Part shown: positions 11,161 to 23,400 of the stretch, one piece after another | Position numbering within the stretch: the first letter of the stretch is position 1 | How the letters are laid out: the number at the start of each line of letters is the position of its first letter | Assembly (NCBI GenBank): GCA_963575745.1 | Contig: CAUYUJ010014186.1 | Location: forward strand, 365,543 to 429,542 | Reading direction: 5' to 3' | Length of the DNA stretch: 64,000 bases | From: Prorocentrum cordatum | Lineage: Eukaryota > Sar > Dinophyceae > Prorocentrales > Prorocentraceae | Translations under genes and position numbers: made by a program | The notes under the pieces: model-generated | Database searches by the model: none | What the model saw: the letters and a program-made list of their open reading frames with translations, nothing else | Told to the model about the DNA's origin: nothing

Positions 11161-11410
11161 ATCCCCTACACACAACAGGGGCCTCGATGCCGACCGCCCT
11201 TTTTTCCTGTCATCCGTCCAAGCTCCTCCGACAGCGATCGTCATCATCAGCTCGCTGAGTTGGCGCCCATGTCCAGGGGTGGTTCGAGCTGGTACAGATA
11301 CCGTCGCACACTGAACTTGTCAATGCCATTCTCCATTCCACCTCCGCAGTGAGATGAACGAGCAGCCCCCTTCCATAGGCGGTCCTGCAGTGACTGGGCG
11401 AACCTGTCAA

Positions 11411-12676
11411 TCAAGCCCCGCGCCTGGTCGAACGCGCGCAACTCCCCAGATTCGAAGCACCAACCGTCCTCCGTCGTACTTTCCTCGCACGGTGGGAACT
11501 TGCACAGCGGATGCCCACACTTGAGAGATAGGACCTCGGATGCGTGGACACTTCAACCAACATCGTATCCATTGCTCCAGGCACTGCCGCGGGAGGGCGT
11601 AGCCTGGGTCGGCCCCAGGCGCCCTCAGGTCCAGCAGCGTCGTCAAGCAACGCCCTCGGCGATGCCCTCAAACTGCGCCCAGTCGCCGCCGCAGGTCCAG
11701 CAATGTGGTGGTGGGCAGCCCAAGAACTTGATGCCCATAGCGCGCCCCCGCTTAGGGGGCCCGCCAACTCGATCTTCCTCATTGCCCGAAACCTGCGCGA
11801 AGCACTAGCTGACCTCCTCAACGTGACATGCTGCCTCTTGGTGTTGGTCATGCGCTGGATCCCAGTGGACCTGGGCAAGCGCTTCCCACAGCTCAGATCG
11901 ACACCTAGGTAGGTCAACATCTGGACACACTGCACCTTAACTCCACGACGACGCAACTCCCGCACAACGGCTTTGGCGTCCTGTAGGGATGAGCACGTGA
12001 TGGCGCTCTTGGGTGCCAACTGCAATTCCACACGCTCGGGCATGTCATGTACAGCTGTGACCCCCTCGGCGAGGGATTCGCGACCGAATTGACTCGATCC
12101 AACCACCGTCTGAGGCAAATCGTCGATCCACACGCGCTCCGATAATGCTGGGTGGGCCACCGTCAGGCGCTCCATGACCAGACTGGTGACGCAACGCGCG
12201 AAGCGCGTGCGGGAGCGCAAGCCACGTAGGATGCTCCTCGTGGTCTGGAATGGCAGCGACGCCGCGTCGCCTTGATCCAGCATCCTCGGAGCAGCACACA
12301 TCTGAAGTTCTAAGCCCAACATCACAGCTGGAAATCCATATCTGAAGGCACCCTTGACCAAGGTACTCCACTCCATCATGTCGTAGAAGCTCTGGATGTC
12401 GTCCAGGGCGTGGCCGTTCGACATCTTGTGCCCGTTGTAAAGCTCGTCGTCCAAGGCTTGCGTGAAAGCCTCCTTGAGAGACGAGTTCCCTCTGACGGCA
12501 GCGTCCCAGGCTGGAGCGTCAGCCTGACACCATGCTTGGACAATCGGTTCTCGCGCCATCGACCATACTCTACACATCGCACATGTCAGGCCGATCACTC
12601 GATACTGCCCCTCCGTCTTCTTGGGCAACAGTCTGCCTAGTACACCCATCAATATTGCCACGGCCAAGTCTGGCAC
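11411..12676 (-). pseudogene. LINE 1 reverse transcriptase core
   Basis: A 421-codon frame holding RT palm motifs: QYRVIGLTCAMCRVW (residues 24-38), motif A DDIQSFYD (92-99, with the first catalytic Asp), a motif B-like stretch around RSILRGLRSRTRFARC (147-162), motif C WIDD (183-186, in place of the usual Y/F-x-DD) and motif E YLGVDLS (about 275). These support template-primed DNA synthesis in the ancestral element. After about residue 300 the sequence loses family character, indicating another frameshift. The thumb region continues in other frames down to 11210. Confidence 0.85.
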
Positions 12677-14364
12677 TCCTCGAACATGTTGAACAATTGC
12701 GCCAATTCAGCCAATGCTTCGTCGGGCAGTCGCTCCAAGTCGAGCGGTGACAAACAGTCGATCCCTTGCCGCGCCCGCGCCTTCATGGCGCGGAGCACAC
12801 GACGGAGATCGTCCGCGTCCAGGGGGGCCAGGGGCTCCACGGGCGCGTGGCTGTGGACGCAATCGAAGATCTTCCGAACCTCGCACCTGCTTCTGGTTTC
12901 CTTGGAAGTCCACAGCTCCTGCCAATGGGCCGCTCGGTGATCAACCAAGTCGCAGGGGTGATGCCGCATCTGGCCGCCCAAGTCTATATAGTTTGCCGAC
13001 TGCAGCACCTCCTTGGACGCCCTGAACACAGCTCCTGTGGTGGAGTTGTCGGCACTCCAAGACCTGACCTCGGTCATGAAGGCTGACGCCGCACGATCCC
13101 GCGCCCTGCCCGCACCGGCAGCCGCTTCGATACGGACATTGTCCACCTGATCCCAAGGAATCTGAGCACGGTCCTGCAGGAGCTGCTGCCGCACCGTCCA
13201 TGATGTAGAAGATGGTCTTGTTCCGGCGCACTTCTGAACTCCAGCAGGCGCTTGAGATCCTGACCCCGAGCCGGCCTGAGCTAGCTCCCGAAGCGGAGCA
13301 GCACCATTTTCCCTTCGTCCATGCTTGCTCATCTTACTTAGCACCGCATGTGCTCTCTCCCACCAGTTGGCAATCACGTCCTTGAACGGCATATCCCGAT
13401 GGTGCTGGGAATGATGTACCCTCTCGATCCGCATGCGCGGACCGTCACAACGTGAAGGCTCCCCAGACTGGAAAAGTTCGTCCGTGCCCGCCTGCTCGTG
13501 ATGCGCCGCCTCGACCGTCGCAATCCAAGCAGAACAGGCGCCGCTCACACTGAGGACGTGCGTTCTCCCCGCATGATATGAAAGCGAAACGCGGATGGGT
13601 GCCCAGACTCGATCAAGAGTGTGGATATGGAAGCCCGAGCGGGCTCGAGCCAAACGCCAGCGGTCGAGGGAGGGAGCAATGGCAGGGGCAGCGGAAGGAG
13701 TAGGAACGGTGGGAATACCACCGTGCGAGTCGGATTGACTTGCTGCCTCTTGTTTAGGGTCGTTCTCGCCAGGGTGGATCTCGACAGAGTCATTCTCGAC
13801 TTCATTCGCGGCTGGAACTGGGTCGCACGAATTCATAGGAGCACCCCCTACACTGCGCGAGATCTGCTTCGAGACAAGCGCCCCAGGCTCCACCGCCGCA
13901 CAGGAGAGAAGGGAGGAGGAGGAGACAGAGGAGGAACGGATGGGTTCTTCGAACTTGGGCTGTTCGGCCCAGGGATCCACCTCATCGTCCCCAACATCTA
14001 CATGACATCCCGCCCAAAGCTTGGGTGCCTCTGGGAACACAAAACTACCACCTGGGCCATGGGCGGCAGGAACAACATCCTGACTAGCCTTCAGATCTTC
14101 CAGAAGATCCCCGAAGAACTGCTCAGCACGCTCCAATTGCTTTTCGCGCGCGCGAGACACTGGCGCACTGCCTGCGAACGACGCGCCTTGGACGACTTCG
14201 AGCCTGGGGTCTCCTGCTGTTGCGGGAGAGAGACCTGGGCTAGACGCAGGGGCAAGATAAGGGAACGGGTGATCAACTGTTCGCCCGCCCCTCGGACTTG
14301 CAAAACTAAACCACAGTGCGGCTTCCAAGGGGCATCCTGAATCGCTTGGAGCCCCAAGGCACAT
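12649..14364 (-). pseudogene. LINE 1 ORF2 linker and N-terminal RT segment
   Basis: A 571-codon frame. The first roughly 430 residues are a poorly conserved linker between endonuclease and RT, with a helical segment near REKQLERAEQFFGDLLEDL. The last 70 residues are RT-like: HWQELWTS, then MKARARQGIDCLSPLDLERL and LAQLFNMFEECQTWP, matching the RT-0/RT-1 region of non-LTR enzymes. The frame ends just after TWPWQ and the protein continues in the next frame from 12676, so a small indel around 12650-12680 breaks the enzyme. Confidence 0.8.
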
Positions 14365-14935
14365 GGGGCGGCCGCTCTGAAAGCTAACGCATAATCAATG
14401 TGAGCCGCACCTTCGGACCGAACACAAGTGCTCTCGACAGGTGCCTGCAGCGCTGACGCCCCGATTTCGGAATTTAAGCCGACGCGCTGAAGCTCAGACG
14501 AGGGAGCGTTTAAATCACCCAAGACAACCCATGAGAGCTGTAGGGCCAATACAAGAGTGCCGATCCGAGCGAATCTAGCAAGGTTTTCCGCACGCATGCC
14601 GAGGCTACATCTGTCGTGCAAGACAACGTTCACTATGCTATAGCCATGACGATGGACCGCAACTTGCAAACAGCCATCCAACTGTTTCTGTCCATCGGCG
14701 CACAGCTCCTGGAAGCGACCGCCGCACAAGCCATGCACTTGCCTGGCCCTGAGATCAAAACATCTCTCCGCCCTCCGTCGCTCGGAGCTTGCCTGACTCA
14801 GTGCGACGCTGAGTCCCCGTAGCACGAGCAGCACTGGACAGAAATCTGAGTTTGTGCTGGCGAGCTAACTTGCTCCATCTATTGGTCCAAGGCGGTCCTG
14901 CATGCGTCTCGCATACAACATGCTGAGAGACATGA
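14290..14935 (-). pseudogene. LINE 1 endonuclease domain (EEP/APE-like), frameshifted
   Basis: Landmarks of the exonuclease-endonuclease-phosphatase fold are visible: VVCETHAG near 14910 (the catalytic Glu motif), WVVLGDLNAPSSE near 14530 (the GD-x-N motif), HIDYAL near 14395, and WKPHCGL near 14315, where the terminal SDH motif would be. The first motif is in a different frame from the rest, so at least one frameshift lies near 14834. The domain would nick target DNA to prime reverse transcription. It runs without an apparent boundary into the linker/RT frame that opens at 14364. Confidence 0.75.
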
Positions 14936-14955
14936 CTGCCAGCAAGATGTATGTG

Positions 14956-16191
14956 TTAGTCCCACGCCTTCCGACCAAGATATGTAATGTTCGAGAAACA
15001 TCTCTGAACCACCTCATAGTCCCTCGACGAAGAAGATGGCTGGGATGCAGCTGCAGCATCGCCCGCTGGCGTGCCGCTCGAACCAAGCTGAGGCTGCTCA
15101 GCTCCTGGCCTGCATGGCAGCCCCGTAGCTGCTGCCGCCGCTGTCGTACTCTCTGCCGTCGGCGAAGCGCGACCTCCGTCCTCACCAGCGTCGGCCGAGG
15201 TGGCTGCCGACTCAGGCGTGGCCCTGGCCCCTGCATCCCCTTGCTGTTGAGGACGGGGCGCTGCACGGGCCATGTGGCCTCGCGCGCTGGCGGCCGCCGC
15301 GCCGCCGCCGCGCCCGCCGCCCTTGGCCGCTGCCGCCTGGGCCGCCTGGGCCGCCTGGGCCGCCTGTGAGGCCTGGGCAGCGGTGGCGGCAGCCGCCTGC
15401 TCCGCGCCCGCTTTGGCGCTGCGGATGCGCGCGATCTCGGCGTCCACGCGCTCCTGGGCCGCCATCGGCGGCTCCTCCTCTGTCATGCCTACCGTCACGG
15501 GCTCCGTCGCCGTCGCCGTCCTGGCTGCACCCTCGCCTGCACCTGGCTCGCTCGCTGCCTGCGGCGCGCCGCCAGTGCCCTTGCACTTCTTGGCCATTCT
15601 CGTGGACAGCTCGTTCTTCAAGGTCTCCATGCGCGTGTGCCACTCACGCACCTGGCCGCCCTTCTGGCCGAGGTAGGACTTGGCCGCGATCAGGTCCTTC
15701 TCCAGCTGCAGCAGCTCCTGCTTCTCCGCATCCTCGCATTCAAGGGAGCCGTCCCGAAGTGAGTCGAAGAATGACTCGTCCCAGACAATATCGAAGCTGA
15801 GGTCCCCCGCTTCCTTGGCCATCCCTTTCTCGTGCGGGGCTGAGGCTGGCGTGGTGAGGCCAGCCTCGGCTGCCAAGGCCCTCACCGCCGTCCTCTTGGC
15901 CAGTTCTGCCTGCGCCAGCGTGCGGACCGCCTCCTGCTCCCGCTGCTGTGCCTGGGCCAGCTGCACCGCCGCGCGCTCCACGGCCTTGACCGCCGCGTCG
16001 TGCTTGTCGTTGGCGTTTCGCCAGGCCGCCTCCGCCTTGCGGTGCGCTTCCCCCGCTGAGACGGCCGCCTTCGGCACCTGGGGGGCCTGCTGAGCTAGCT
16101 CAGCCTGCAGTGCCGACTTGATCGCTGGATCTGACGCCACCTGCACAGCCTGCTGGAGGATGGCCATGGGGTCTGCGCCTGCAGCTGGCAA
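14956..16191 (-). CDS. LINE 1 ORF1, coiled-coil protein
   Basis: A 411-codon frame. The N-terminal half is Ala/Gln/Glu-rich and predicted coiled coil (residues about 10-115, with runs such as AVQLAQAQQREQEAV). A conserved acidic patch DLSFDIVWDESFFDSLRDG follows (about 129-148), then a second helical stretch and a low-complexity Ala/Gly/Ser tail ending in RKAWD. Upstream of the first Met the same frame stays open and includes DCRCKCGAK, which looks like the second half of a zinc ribbon; the real start may therefore lie upstream of the chosen Met, beyond the GGA array. The role inferred from position is RNA binding in the LINE ribonucleoprotein. The endonuclease follows directly downstream. 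The frame is intact, unlike the rest of the element. Confidence 0.7.
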   Translation of the reverse strand: MPAAGADPMAILQQAVQVASDPAIKSALQAELAQQAPQVPKAAVSAGEAHRKAEAAWRNANDKHDAAVKAVERAAVQLAQAQQREQEAVRTLAQAELAKRTAVRALAAEAGLTTPASAPHEKGMAKEAGDLSFDIVWDESFFDSLRDGSLECEDAEKQELLQLEKDLIAAKSYLGQKGGQVREWHTRMETLKNELSTRMAKKCKGTGGAPQAASEPGAGEGAARTATATEPVTVGMTEEEPPMAAQERVDAEIARIRSAKAGAEQAAAATAAQASQAAQAAQAAQAAAAKGGGRGGGAAAASARGHMARAAPRPQQQGDAGARATPESAATSADAGEDGGRASPTAESTTAAAAATGLPCRPGAEQPQLGSSGTPAGDAAAASQPSSSSRDYEVVQRCFSNITYLGRKAWD

Positions 16192-16265
16192 GCTGAGGTT
16201 CAGCTCGGCCTGTTCCTTCTTCTTGTGGAGCTCGAGCTTGGCCCCGCACTTGCACCTACAGTCCC

Positions 16266-16320
16266 GGGAGGAGGAGGAGGAGGAGGAGGAGGAGGAGGAG
16301 GAGGAGGAGGAGGAGGAGGT
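16266..16320 (+). repeat. (GGA)n array at the 5' side of LINE 1
   Basis: About 18 GAG units, exactly where LINE 1 ORF1 similarity stops. Same orientation as the array at 9733-9782 on the other side of the element. Confidence 0.95.
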
Positions 16321-16449
16321 GCGTGCCGCCAGCAGATCTCGAGCCCTTCGCGCCTCCCCGACCGTGCAGCGCCCCCCCTCCTCCGCCGGCGTACCCCGCC
16401 ACCGCTCCGCGAGGCGCTGGAGCGGCTGGCTGCGCCGCGGGCTCCGGCT

Positions 16450-16462
16450 GGTGCCGTCGTCG

Positions 16463-16500
<38 letters not shown>

Positions 16501-16640
16501 TTCGTCCTCGTCGTCGTGGTTGTCGTCCTCGTTCTCGTTGCCGCCGCCGTCGTCATCTTCGTATCGTCGTCGTCTTTGTCGCCTTCCTCGTCGTCCTCGG
16601 CGCTCATCCTGATCTCGTCGTCGTCGTCGTCCTCATCGCC
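16450..16640 (+). repeat. CGT/CCTCGT trinucleotide array
   Basis: GTCGTCGTC followed by repeated CTCGTC hexamers and mixed CGT/TCC units. Open in several frames, translating to Arg-Thr or Val-Leu polymers; non-coding in my judgement. Confidence 0.85.
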
Positions 16641-16904
16641 GTCCTCCTCCTGCTTTCCCAATCCTCCTGGGGTCGCTGCGTCCCCCCTGGGTGATGCCTC
16701 CTGCTTTCGCTCCCTCGCGTTTCGGCCAGGCCCGCCGTCGCCCACGGGGCGAGAAAGGCTCCGTCTGGCGCCCGCCCGAGCTGGTCCTCCTCGTGCCGCA
16801 CACCCCGTCTCGAGCTCCCCGGCCCCCCGCTTCTTTCTGCCACCACCCAGCGTGGCTACGGCAGGCTGGTGCCGTGTCGACGTGGCGGCGGCCCTGGCTC
16901 GGGC

Positions 16905-16921
16905 GTTCAAGGTTGAGCGCC
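16905..16921. repeat. Inverted-repeat motif, first locus
   Basis: GCGTTCAAGGTTGAGCGCC forms a short palindrome with a GG centre. The same word with its neighbourhood (CGGGCGTTCAAGG..CGCCG..CCCAGA) recurs at 61081-61112, and a related palindrome lies at 61160-61177. Confidence 0.6.
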
Positions 16922-16939
16922 GCAGGTGTCCCAGACGCA

Positions 16940-18835
16940 GCGAACGCGACAAGCTCTTGTCGGCAAGCCGCCGACGCCGATCGTTCGAGGCGGAGCTGTC
17001 TACACGGAGTCAGGAACCAGCGCTGAGGTTGTCACGACACCAACTCTCCACACAGCCATACCTCCTTCCCTGCTCACGTTCGGTTTCATTCTGGGTGCTT
17101 CGTGTTTCCTTGCGCGCTCATCCAGCGATCAGTACCTTGCTCCCTCTCTGCATGGTCTGACGCGTGCTGGCCTTGCCCGGTGTGGTCTCGTCTGGCCGCC
17201 TGGGGTATGATCCAGTGCAGTCGGGTGTGGCGTCGGTTGTGCCAGGCTGGTTTTGTCGGTGTTGTTTGATACGAAACTTTATCCCATGTGATCGTGGACA
17301 TGGGTGTGTCCATTGTTAATATAAGGCAGCTCGGTTTCTCGAGTGATTTCTTCTCTTCCTCCTCGTCTTTGCACTCCTCATCGGCTGCCTTGTCTCCGCC
17401 GTCGCCGTCTTTACCATGATCTTGTACTCTCGCCTCGGCGTCCCTCTTCCTCCGCATCTCTTTCCGGCGCCTCCTCACTGGCTTCGCTCAGATGCTTCCG
17501 ACGTGCCTGCATTCGGTGTGGGGAAGAGGTGCGGACGTGTGGCGGCCCACTTTCTTCTGGCCGTGGTCGGGTCTGACCTTTCGCGCTGTGGCCTTCTCTG
17601 TACTTACCTGAATGGTCTGGTCTGGCCTGGTCGGTTCTTGCGGTCCAGCCTGGTCTGCTCTGGTACGAGTCGGTACGAGATGGCGGTATGGTCTTGTGCG
17701 TCACGGGTGATTTGGCCCGCTGTGGTCAGACGGAGCAAGATGAGAGTGATGAGAGGAGATGGAGTAGGGTGGGGGCTTTCGTTAAGGAAGGGGCCCAGGA
17801 GGCTGCAGACCCTGTCGGATTCCTTATCCGATGAGCGCGACGGTGATGTCCATGGCCAAGCCTCAATTCGTGTCACACTGGCTTTCATACCCTGGATTCC
17901 TTAACGAAGGGATCCTTATCCAATGCCCTCACCGTAGCAAGATGATAATAGCTGGAGTACAGTCGGGCCGCTGAAGGAGGAACCCTTTTCGTTTGGGAGG
18001 GGCTCAGTGTTACTTGTTTTGCAGTCTGTCTTTTGGGTTTCTGTTTTCTTTGGGGAATCGAAGTTTCGCTTATGGAAAGAGGGGCCACGTTCCTTATGAA
18101 GGGTTCCTTTATGACAGGATCTCGAGTGTAGCGGGAGAAAGAGCCACTCCATGATGAAAGTGGCGCGGCGCCCCCCTCTCGTCAGCTCCGGGGCGTGTCG
18201 GCTGTGGAGCACCCGCCGGCCTTTTTTGGTGGCCTCTCGGTGCTGTCCGAGTGGCCTCTCGGTGCCTCGTCGAAGTGCGCCCCGCGCGCACCGCGGACCC
18301 CCAGGGTGTCCGCGGTCCAGTGGGCTCGCCTGCTTCGCAGTCGGCTGCTCACTGTCGGTTCGTTTCGGTCTGCGGCTGCGCGGTTGTTGCGTCGATGCGC
18401 TCCTCTTTTGCGTTGCGGCCTGTCGGCTTCGGATCAAATGCGTGGATCGACGATCGACGTGGCCAGAACGCCAAAGTGGAATGAGCTGGGACATCATTTT
18501 GTGCATCATGAATTTGCCTGCTAGCCGCGATGCCCTTGCCAGCCGCTTCGGATCATTTGTTGTTTTTGTTTCGGGCGCTCCGGCACCGCCCCGCTTAGTC
18601 CCCTCGCGTGGGCACTCTTGCGGGCACCGTCACCGTCACCGTGCCGGTCTGGTCGGTTTTCGGTTCTCTCGTCGCCGTGGCGGACGCCGATGGACCCTCT
18701 CGGGGGCATCTCGGGGCCTCTCGGGGCCACGGGGGCATTGGACGGACCACGTCGCCGAGCCTGGGCTTCGGCCAGCGGGCGTCAGCCGGGCCCATCCTCT
18801 GGGCCTCGGCCAGCGGGCGTACATACATATGGGGT
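16940..18835. other. Unassigned intergenic sequence
   Basis: No family-bearing ORF. Contains short repeated words (GTGTGGTCTCGTCTGG, GGTCTGGTCTGGCCTGG) and a repeat GGGCCTCGGCCAGCGGGCG near 18765-18815. No RNA gene found. Confidence 0.4.
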
Positions 18836-18837
18836 CT

Positions 18838-19400
<563 letters not shown>

Positions 19401-19636
19401 GGCGGTCAGCCCCCCGCCGATTCTTGGCACACCTTGGGGCCTCGGATCGTTTTCTGGAACGTCTTTTTTTTTGGGGGGGGGGATCCTGGAGCCGACTTCG
19501 CGAGAGGACCTCCCGCGCTGAAGCGCATCGGGAGTTCCGGCGGGTACGAGTACCTTCCATTGCGTCGCGCGCCGTGGTGGAGCAGAAAACCGTGAGTTCA
19601 CGGAAGAGCTCGCTCATACGGTTATGACTAGGCGCA

Positions 19637-19740
19637 TGAATAACAACGCCAGAGACGACGACGACCATGGCGATGAGGACAACGACGATGACCACGACGA
19701 CGACGGCTACGACGACAACGACGACGACGACACCGACGAC

Positions 19741-19805
<65 letters not shown>

Positions 19806-20430
19806 CCATCATGATGATGATGGCGATGATGATGATGATGAGGATGATGATGCTTGTAGTGGTGGTGACGATGCTGCTGACGATGATGGTCATGATGAGG
19901 ATGAGGATGGGTTGGTGGTGATAATGATGCTGCTGCTGATGATGATACTGTTGCTGCTGATGATGATGATGCTGATGGTGATAGTGACGACGACGATGAC
20001 GATGTCGATGCCGATGACGATGCTGTTGTTGCCGATGAGGGTGATGACGTTGTTGATGCCGACGCCGGTGCCACGGGTTAAGACGATGATGTCAGCTTCG
20101 ATGGCGACAGCGATGATAACTACTGTTCATGATGGCTGTGACGATGATGATGCTGCTGATGATGATGACGATGCTGATGATGTTGATGATGATGATGCTG
20201 CTGATGTTCACTATAAGGATGCTGATGCTGATGCTGATGATGATGGTGCTGATGATGATGCTGACTCTGATACTGGTACTGATGCTGAGATGCTGATGCT
20301 GCTGATGCTGATGCTGATGATGCTCATGGTGATAATGAGGAAGACGATTATGATGATGATGACGAGGATGCTGATACTTATGCTGATGAGGATGGTTATG
20401 TTACTTATGCTGGTCATGATGAGGGGCGGA
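19637..20430 (+). repeat. GAT/GAC array
   Basis: GACGACGAC start, long perfect GATGAT core (19738-19805), then decayed GATGCTGATGAT. Same strand orientation as most other GAT arrays. Confidence 0.95.
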
Positions 20431-20539
20431 TGAGGACGAGGCTGACGTTGATGATGGCGGCGGAACGACGTCTAAGGCGGAGCTTCCCGATAACACTACA
20501 GTTCAATGCTGAGTCACGAGCGCAGGTCGCTGGCAAGGC

Positions 20540-21000
20540 GAGCGTGGATCTTGGCGGGTGAGGGGGCGGAGACGGAGGAGGCGGAGGAGACGGAGGGGGC
20601 TGAGAAGCAGGAGGAGGTGGAGGGGTTGGAAGAGAGACGGGACGAAACACGAACGCCATTCACGTACGCGGGTTTCAGCTTGTCTTGCTTCCCCCGCCAT
20701 GACTCAGAACTGTGGACCCTGACTCTGCAAAACAGGCCATGCAGATAGAAGCTCTGATAAGTACAATTCCCTAACATCAGGGGTCGCCATCGACAACACT
20801 TGGGGGGCCGCCGTCCCAATCGTGAGTTGTGTCTCTCCTCCCACCTCCCTCCCTCCCCGCTCCCCTCCCGTCCCCCCCCCATCTCCCTCCCTCCCTCCCT
20901 TCCCGTCTCTCCCTTCCCTACCTTCCGTCCTTCCTGCCGCCCTTCCTTCCCTCTTTCCTCTTCTTCCTGCCTCCTCCTTCTCATTCTCCTCCTCCTGGGC
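20540..21000. repeat. GGA tract followed by CCT-rich tract
   Basis: Purine-rich GGAGGCGGAGGAGAC at 20555-20645, then pyrimidine-rich CCTCCCTCCCT at 20840-21000. The latter lies just left of LINE 2. Confidence 0.8.
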
Positions 21001-21205
21001 GTAGTGCTGAAGACGCGGTGGCACCAGGCTGTTCAGGCCTAAGCTTCGCAGCATCATAATAAAGAAACGGGAGGAGAGATTTGGGACGGGACCACATACT
21101 ATGAGCCTGTTGATCTGATCTTTGTCTAATAAAAGACAGAGCTTTGATACACGGTATCCATGCGGTCATTGTCAAGACTACGTTTAACTTTGGAGGGGCC
21201 ACCGC

Positions 21206-21715
21206 TTGCTTCGCCTTGGGGCTCACTACGGGGCCTTCCCCTACTTCGCTAAGTCTGGGCTTCCTGCGGGGGGTATGTTCAACGATATCATGGTTCGAGT
21301 GTATAGCATTGCAGCGTTGATCGGCTTGCTGTTGATAACCCGCAGGTCGCCCGGTCTTCCTATGTCGACGATGATACAGCCATCGCATCTGACACATAAC
21401 AAAACGTCCTGGCCAACATCAATCAGGCTGCTGCGTCTCTGTACATCCTGTTCAGGGATGAGCTGCACGTCGGTATTCAGCCCGACAAGGCCAGCACCTT
21501 CGCCAGCAGCTTAGCCCTGGTCGAGAAGATGTCCAGACTCCTTTGCGACCTTGTGGGGCACGTGACCAACAGCGTGGTCTCGCTGGGCACCGACTTTGCC
21601 CCAGGTCAGCTTCGTTGCGCCAAGCGCGGGCTCTGGAAACGGAGCCAACGTTTTTCTCACATGAAGAAGCGGCACAACGTTCTGATCCGTGACCGCGCCA
21701 GGCTCCCCAGAAAAA
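21206..21715 (+). pseudogene. LINE 2 RT fragment with YVDD
   Basis: Motif B-like GLPAGGMFNDIMVRVYS is in one frame (about 21257-21307). Motif C SYVDDDTAIASDT is in another (YVDD codons 21361-21372), followed by TAA at 21397 and then QNVLANINQAAASLYILF and the conserved GIQPDKASTFASS. The two catalytic Asp residues of motif C are intact. The frame changes again in the A7 run at 21711-21717. Confidence 0.85.
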
Positions 21716-22558
21716 AAGGCCAGGATGGGAAACATCTATGTGGTTGTAGTTTTGCCAGCGGCCAGTTTTGGCTCGGCGGTGGTTGGAATGTCCGATTTCG
21801 AGCTTCAGGAGACTCACAGGGTTTTGTTTTCCAGCCATCCTCTACGGCACCGTGGCTGCTTGCTCCAGGCTCGCCTCGCGATTTTGGGGGACTCCGTCTG
21901 GCGACCCTCTGTTGCTCCAGCCTCGCAATGGGCTGGGATTGTTTGGCTTGCCCTCACCTCCCCCTCGATTTCCCAGTGCAACAGTAAGGACATATCCCAA
22001 ATGTGGCGAGCTGTTAGACATGATGACACGATGACCTGGCGCTTTTCTAGGGGGCCTTTGCAGAGACTGCACTTGTCGTTAGCTCGGGTTGGGTGGCAGT
22101 CGGTCACCCCCCTCACTTTTGACGATTATGTCCGCGAGGTGCATCTTGGATACACCTCGCCCTTTATGGTTGCGCACACGTTGCAGTTAGCTGTGCAGCG
22201 ACATCATGAACGCGTCCTGCGCCAAGACACCCCTGGGACCAACGGCGTCGGTTTTGTGTGGATCTCCTCAAAACAGGTCCTGGGTCCTAAGGGTCGCCAT
22301 CTGACGGCCCATCAGAAGTATATGGCTTTGAGCGTTTTCTGTGAGGGTGTTTGGACTCGCTCGCGTGCGCAGGCCGCGGGATACCAGTGCAACGGCCAGT
22401 GTCCTCTTTGTGGACTTCCTGACAGTGTGCGACACCGTGTCTGGCAATGTTTACATCCCGAAGCTGTTGCGGCCAGGAAGTCGGTCATGGATAACGCACC
22501 TGCTGAATGGCTTGCAGAGGCCTTGGACAGCAACTGTAGGTTTTTTTCGACGACCTGA
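21689..22558 (+). pseudogene. LINE 2 RT connection and zinc finger
   Basis: A 289-codon frame. VVVVLPAASFGSAVVGMSD (about 18-36) corresponds to the conserved post-RT block of dinoflagellate LINEs. A zinc finger QCPLCGLPDSVRHRVWQC (C238, C241, H249, C254) has all four ligands, unlike LINE 1. The frame terminates directly after the T7 run at 22541-22547; reading on in the next frame gives a plausible continuation into RNase H, so this looks like a homopolymer indel. Confidence 0.85.
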
Positions 22559-22599
22559 AATGGGAACACCCTGAAGATAACTACCCTCCACTGTCCTCT

Positions 22600-23400
22600 G
22601 CTACCCACCCCATCGTTTATACCATCGAAGGTGATATCGTTGAGTGGGGCTCAATCGACCTTTCGGGGTGTGAAGTTGTTATGGATGGTTCGGCTCGCCG
22701 TCGCACGATTCGGGAGCTTTCTAAGGCTGCCTATTATTGGGTGTTCCTGGGCCCAGGGGATGCGATTACCGCGTATGCTAAAGGTACGGTGTATGATGTC
22801 CTTCCCCAGACCTCCCAAGCTGCCGAACATCTTTGCATGGCGCTCCTCCCGCTGTACCAGCCGCCTAGAGGTGGCGATCGGCACTCTGATTGCATGAATG
22901 TCGCGCGGCTGTGCCAGGCCTCCAAGCAGTTTCAAGTTTTTCGCAAACATCGTTATGCTGGCCTTCGGTGTGGAGCTTTGCTACATGAAGTTGAACCTAT
23001 CCCGAGGGTTCATCATGCCCCAGCCCACCGAAGTCGTGCTGCCCTCGAAACCCTGCCCGACCCCGAGAGACGTATCGGCGCAGGCAACTGGAATGCGGAC
23101 GTCTGGGCCAAGCAGGCTCTCCTTCCCCACCCCCGACCTAGTGTACAGGGGTTCCAAGAGGTGAGCAGGAAGTGTGATTTGTTGATTTTTGCGGCGAATG
23201 TCGCGGGGACCGCCCATGCCGTCTTCCCCCCTGAGAAGTGTGATCGTGCCCCGTCGGCTCCGGCAGCTAAGTTATTTAAAATCAGGTGGCTGGCACGCTT
23301 GGCAGGAATTCGGCCTTGGGCGCGCGCGTTGCTTGCAATGCTTTCAGGTTGCTTCGGATGTCTCGGTGCGACCCATGTTGGGACGCAAGGGTCCCAGTAA
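22600..23400 (+). pseudogene. LINE 2 RNase H domain
   Basis: Open from before 22600 through 23400, with the first Met at 22681. Catalytic acids are VVMDGSARR (D2 counted from that Met), QAAEHLC (E49), RHSDCMN (D70) and GNWNADVWAK (D140), with HHAPAHRSRA in the His region. All four acids are kept. Downstream, in a shifted frame, GGWHAWQEFGLGRARCLQC corresponds to the C-terminal Cys segment. Confidence 0.85.

Larger units (their letters stand above)
9790..16265 (-). mobile_element. LINE 1: nearly full-length non-LTR retrotransposon
   Basis: Reading the minus strand from 16265 leftwards, the order is a coiled-coil ORF1, an endonuclease/exonuclease/phosphatase domain, RT, a CCHC-type zinc finger, RNase H and a C-terminal Cys pair. 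This is the usual arrangement of dinoflagellate LINEs. The ORF2 part is split over at least four frames and carries an in-frame stop in the zinc finger, so this copy is probably dead. The ORF1 reading frame runs into the GGA array at 16266, suggesting 5' truncation or array expansion there. The exact 3' end between the RNase H stop (10031) and the array at 9782 is inferred. Confidence 0.9.

Noticed and set aside
14956-16191. LINE ORF1 as an independent host coiled-coil gene
   Set aside because: It lies directly upstream of the LINE endonuclease on the same strand, with the expected order and spacing, so the transposon origin is preferred.
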